Source: Onthophagus taurus
Taxonomy: Eukaryota > Arthropoda > Insecta > Coleoptera > Scarabaeidae
NCBI RefSeq assembly: GCF_036711975.1
Contig: NC_091972.1
Coordinates: forward strand, 4,035,001 to 4,099,000
DNA length: 64,000 nucleotides
Direction: 5' to 3'
Positions 60,717-64,000 of the stretch are shown one piece after another; within the stretch, counting starts at the first letter, position 1; the number at the start of each line of letters is the position of its first letter. Position numbers and translations under genes: made by a program. Under the pieces are notes generated by a model, which worked only from the letters and a program-made list of their open reading frames with translations, did not search any database and was not told the DNA's origin.

Positions 60717-60887
60717 GAAAGTTGTTTCATGTCGTTGTTGTGACGATCCATCTACGTGAACTGCAGTGGACATGAGGTCGACTTCTACCCGGAAATTTCG
60801 GTCTCGCATTGTTACAGATTGACCACCTCGATAACGGACGTAAAGAAGCGGTATCAAAACCACCAGAAGAGTTACTCGTGCTGTTAC
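60702..60887 (-). CDS. Possible terminal exon of an unrecognised membrane protein
   Basis: An acceptor aaaaaaagcag at 60888 opens a 61-residue frame to TAA at 60704-60702. The segment is much GC-richer than its surroundings. It starts with a hydrophobic stretch, VTARVTLLVVLIPLLYV, then RYRGGQSVTMRDRNFRVEVD, STAVHVDGSSQQRHETTFPE. This looks like a membrane anchor plus polar tail. No upstream exon was found inside the window, and the family is not recognised. A perfect 11-bp inverted repeat surrounds the stop. Confidence 0.35.
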   Translation of the reverse strand, partial: VTARVTLLVVLIPLLYVRYRGGQSVTMRDRNFRVEVDLMSTAVHVDGSSQQRHETTFPEVA

Positions 60888-60889
60888 CT

Positions 60890-61600
60890 GCTTTTTTTAA
60901 GAATGAAAAAACGAATGAACATTTTAAATAATACATCACTTTAGTTTTTGTTCGATTATTTTTTAGCATGCTTTTTTTCTTCACTACAAAAACGACAAAA
61001 TGTTTCCACAATCATTTTATTCTGTGTATTAATGAATTAAAAAAAAAGAAAAAATAAATAATTATATTTAGATATTAATAAAAAAGTTATAACTTCCATA
61101 ACCGTTCATTATTTTGATGTTAGTGAGTAAAAGGTACTAAAAACGTTACCGGATGTTCTTTTTCGTTTGATTGTAGTCATAAAAGATGATGGTTTAGGCG
61201 ATACTTCCTGGATAGTCTTTGATAATATAAAACTGTTATTTTTTTATTGTTGATAATAAGAGATACTTGGACAAACAAAGGTTATAAATCTGAAAGAAAA
61301 TTTAATTTAGGTAAAAAAGGTTGTTCACATCCCATTATTGTTAGTTGAGTCACTATTTAAGTTTAAATATATGTTCCATAGGCAAGATTAAAGATTAACT
61401 TTTAGCTAATAAGTTTGAATCAAAAGTAACTAACAATTTAATTTATGCTCCTTGATTAATTCACATCAGATGTTTTTTGAATTTGTGGTTTAGATACTGC
61501 TAATAGAAGACTAAATCTGTTTACAAAAGACCAATACTGTTTGCAGAAACTAGATGCTGCTTTTAGAATACTAAATATTGTCTGCGAAACTATTAACAGA
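60890..61600. other. AT-rich interval and degenerate short repeats
   Basis: From about 61490 a degenerate repeat of the type tactgctaatagaagactaa runs up to the LINE and continues on its far side at 63260-63320, so the LINE is inserted into it. Confidence 0.45.
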
Positions 61601-61605
61601 AAACC

Positions 61606-63230
61606 CTCCAGGTGACCCTAGATACCATTTGCGCTTGGTGTAAGGGAGAGAACCTCTCAATAAACCCGCAAAAGACAATTGTTGTGCCCTTCACCAAGAA
61701 GCGAAAGTTGGATGGACTAATCCGCCCAACTATCCAAGATGAAGAAATTCCTTTCTCAAAGGAAGTCAAATATCTAGGAGTAATCCTAGACAAAACCCTG
61801 TCATGGAATGGACATTTGCAGGGAGTTTTGCACAAAGCTAGACTATCCTTGTGGACTTGTCGCAGTCTTTGTGGAAAAAAGTTGGGGTCTTACCCCTGAA
61901 AGACTGTACTGGCTCTATGTGACTGTGGTTAGACCTATGATCACATACGGAGCAGCAGCCTGGTATAGGAAAGTCCGACAGACTTCAGTTATCAGTAAAC
62001 TTTCACGAATTCAACGAGTAGCTGGATTGGCAATCTCTGGTGCGATAGGCACAACGCCAACTCTAGAAATGGAGGTTCTGCTTGGCCTATCTCCTCTGCA
62101 TTTGCATATAGAGAAAGTGGCTAGAACAACCATTTACAGATTTAAGCAATATGCTCAAAACTGTTCCGACATGTCCTACCAATGGGCTGCGGAAGACATT
62201 ATAAGCACTGATACTGTGCTATCAATGCCGTCAGCTTTGGCGGTATCACTATCAGTGATTAATGCTCGATACCAGATTGTACTGCCTGAGCGGCAGTCCT
62301 AGATCGAAAATGAAAATTCTCTGGTTCGGGCAGACATTTGCTTGTACACAGATGGATCAAAAACGCCTGAAGGGGTAGGAGCAGGAGTATACTGCCAGAC
62401 ACCTCGAATTAAGCAAGCCTACAGCCTGGGTACGTACTGTACTGTATTCCAGGCGGAAGTATTTGCTATTGACATGGGTGCTAAAATCCTTCTTGAATGA
62501 GGGGTGAAGAACATGACAGTACGAATTTTCTCAGACAGTCAAGCCGCTCTCCAGGCGCTGCAAGACGTGAAAACGGTGTCGGCTCTGGTTAATGATTGTA
62601 AGAGAACATTAAACACACTGAGTTGTGATAACAGAGTCTCTCTGATCTGGGCCCCGGGTCACTCTGGGGTTGCTGGCAATGAAGCGGCAGATAAGCTAGC
62701 ACGAGATGGCAGCGCTGAAGCGTTTGTGGGACCGGAACCAGCAGTTGGTGTATCATTTGCGATGGCCAAATATAGGATTGGACTGTGGGCTGAAGAGAGA
62801 CTTCGCGTACTGTGGACCAGTTCTCCTGGAATGAGACATGCTAAGGTGTTTATTAACATCGCCACTGTCAAACCCGGGAATATTTTAGGACTTGTCCGTG
62901 GTAGCATAAAAGTTCTAATGGGTGTTTTTACTGGGCACTGCCGATTAAAAGCACACCTCAACTTGTTGGGTTTAGCCGACGATGTTGAATGCCGACTATG
63001 TGCGGAGGAAGCAGAGACTATTGAGCATGTTTTATGCCACTGCCCTGCCGTTAACCGTATCAGATACTCGATTTTTGGGTCGCAGTTTATCTCCTCAAAA
63101 GATCTGAATGACCTTTCGCCGAGCAAGGTATTAATGTTCGTTAAGAGCATTGGACTGCACGGTGAAATTTGATAACGATATCTATACGATATATCTAATC
63201 CGATATGTATTCTATGTAATGTAATGTAAT
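61606..63230 (+). pseudogene. 5'-truncated LINE with RT tail and RNase H (I/LOA/R1-like)
   Basis: The 3' end of a non-LTR retrotransposon ORF2. The RT thumb region (61612-61850) reads LDTICAWCKGENLSINPQKT and VKYLGVILDKTLSW. After one frameshift comes LYVTVVRPMITYGAAAWYRK. RNase H keeps all four acidic positions: YTDGSK, FQAEVFAI, IFSDSQAAL and GHSGVAGNEAADKL. The tail TGHCRLKAHLNLLGL, CRLCAEEAETIEHVLCHCP is the usual CCHC-like end. Stops at 62300 and 62498 and a frameshift near 61855 make it dead. The 3' end is a gtaat repeat. Flanks agaaaacc (61598) and aggaaacc (63231) may be the target duplication. Confidence 0.9.
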
Positions 63231-63372
63231 AGGAAACCACATAATACGTGCTTTGTGTAGAAGCCTAAATACTGCTGACAAAACATCAAATACTGCTGTT
63301 AGAAGACTAAATATCGTTAAGGGACGAATAGATATACTGCCGGTTAATGAGAGGCATGATGTTGCTAGTGTA

Positions 63373-63870
63373 CAGGGTGTCCAAATTTCGATGGGTTTGC
63401 AGGGTATATCAGTTATTATGAAAGATAGAAAGTTGCGGCTTTCGCGAACCTGAGCTACTTTTTTGTGACACTTACAATGGGCAAACCAAATTTTCATAGC
63501 CCTCTTCGTTTTTGATATACAGGGATTACGATTTTCAGACACCTCCTGTATCTCGGCTATCCGGAAACGTAAAAACTGGTTCTAATAAAATTTTTCACGT
63601 AGAATCCAATGGTGCACGTAGAATTTTTCTAGTCATCACGGTTTTTGAGTTATAAAGAGTTAAGTATTTTAGAAGTTGAGTATTCGGTATTTGAGTTGTG
63701 CTTATAACACAAAAACCGTGATGACTAGAAAAATTCTACGTGCACCATTAGATTCCACGTGAAAAAATCTATTAGAACTCGCTTTTACTTTTTTACTACG
63801 TTTCCGGATAGCCGAGATACAGGAGGTGTCTGAAAATCGTAAATTTCAAACACTCTCTGTATATCAAAAA
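63373..63870. mobile_element. Foldback element, right arm shortened
   Basis: Starts tacagggtgtccaaatttcg at 63372. The inner arms around gtgcacgtagaatttttcta and its complement meet near 63690. The right arm stops at tatatcaaaaacga and lacks the outermost 110 bases or so. It is the same family as 10350-11488. Confidence 0.8.
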
Positions 63871-63891
63871 CGACTACAATCAGTAGGAACT

Positions 63892-64000
63892 ATGAAGGAT
63901 GAGGACGCTGGCAGCAGTTCAACACTCTGGAGGGAAGCAGTGTTAGACACACCCCTACTCGAGTGTAAGACTGATCACAGACCAGCAAAATATGTTTTCT
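63892..64000 (+). other. Open frame running off the window edge
   Basis: An ATG at 63892 opens a frame to the window end: MKDEDAGSSSTLWREAVLDT, PLLECKTDHRPAKYVF. GC content is higher than the surroundings. It could be coding, but no motif is recognised. Confidence 0.25.

Noticed and set aside
60727..61011. 94-codon minus-strand ORF overlapping the exon candidate
   Set aside because: The alternative frame (60702-60887) begins at a splice acceptor and has a clear hydrophobic segment. This longer frame shows no such structure.
62659..63240. 193-codon minus-strand ORF
   Set aside because: It is the antisense shadow of the LINE RNase H frame.

Overview
The window is eukaryotic, AT-rich, intron-containing DNA from an insect nuclear genome. 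The evidence is a Spatzle-family cytokine gene, metazoan-type methylthioadenosine phosphorylase genes with short GT-AG introns, and arthropod-type transposons (Transib, mariner, Tc1, P-like, hAT, Penelope). The density of foldback elements and satellites would fit a beetle, but the sequence does not prove the order. No prokaryotic operons, CRISPR arrays, rRNA or tRNA genes were recognised.

Host genes are few. A Spatzle 3-like gene (+, exons 3040-4590) converges on an Mtap gene (-, 16214 to about 5141). The Mtap penultimate intron is about 10 kb and filled with nested transposons and a 163-bp satellite array. A two-exon gene for a 55-residue membrane protein lies just upstream of Mtap on the same strand (16461-16691). 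A second Mtap-like gene (-, 40066-41311) keeps every intron position of the first but has lost most active-site residues, so it is a probable pseudoenzyme. Two orphan exon candidates (53179-53299 and 60702-60887) may belong to genes otherwise outside the window or not recognised.

The remainder is mobile or repeated DNA. 1-3000: repeats with tacagggt ends and palindromic repeats. 6.4-15 kb: foldback elements, a hAT remnant, a hAT-type MITE with an 8-bp target duplication, and the satellite. 17-20.2 kb: TIR elements. 21.2-26.9 kb: a minisatellite, Penelope fragments with a hammerhead-like motif, a Tc1 remnant and a 794-bp tandem repeat built on a long hairpin. 29-32.3 kb: two broken THAP/P-element-like transposases. 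35.5-39.9 kb: a 127-bp double-hairpin satellite interrupted by a Penelope 3' end with a well-formed hammerhead-like motif. 42-51.8 kb: two long-TIR mariner-like elements, a 122-bp alternating satellite and a five-level nest of elements. 53.8-59.4 kb: a 3.2-kb TIR transposon encoding a little-known DDE-like protein, directly followed by a broken Transib (RAG1-related) transposase. 61.6-63.2 kb: a 5'-truncated LINE with RNase H. 63.3-64 kb: another foldback element.

The most interesting items are the RAG1/Transib-related transposase remnant, the CACAGG-ended transposon beside it, the Mtap pseudoenzyme duplicate, and the hammerhead-like motifs attached to Penelope fragments.
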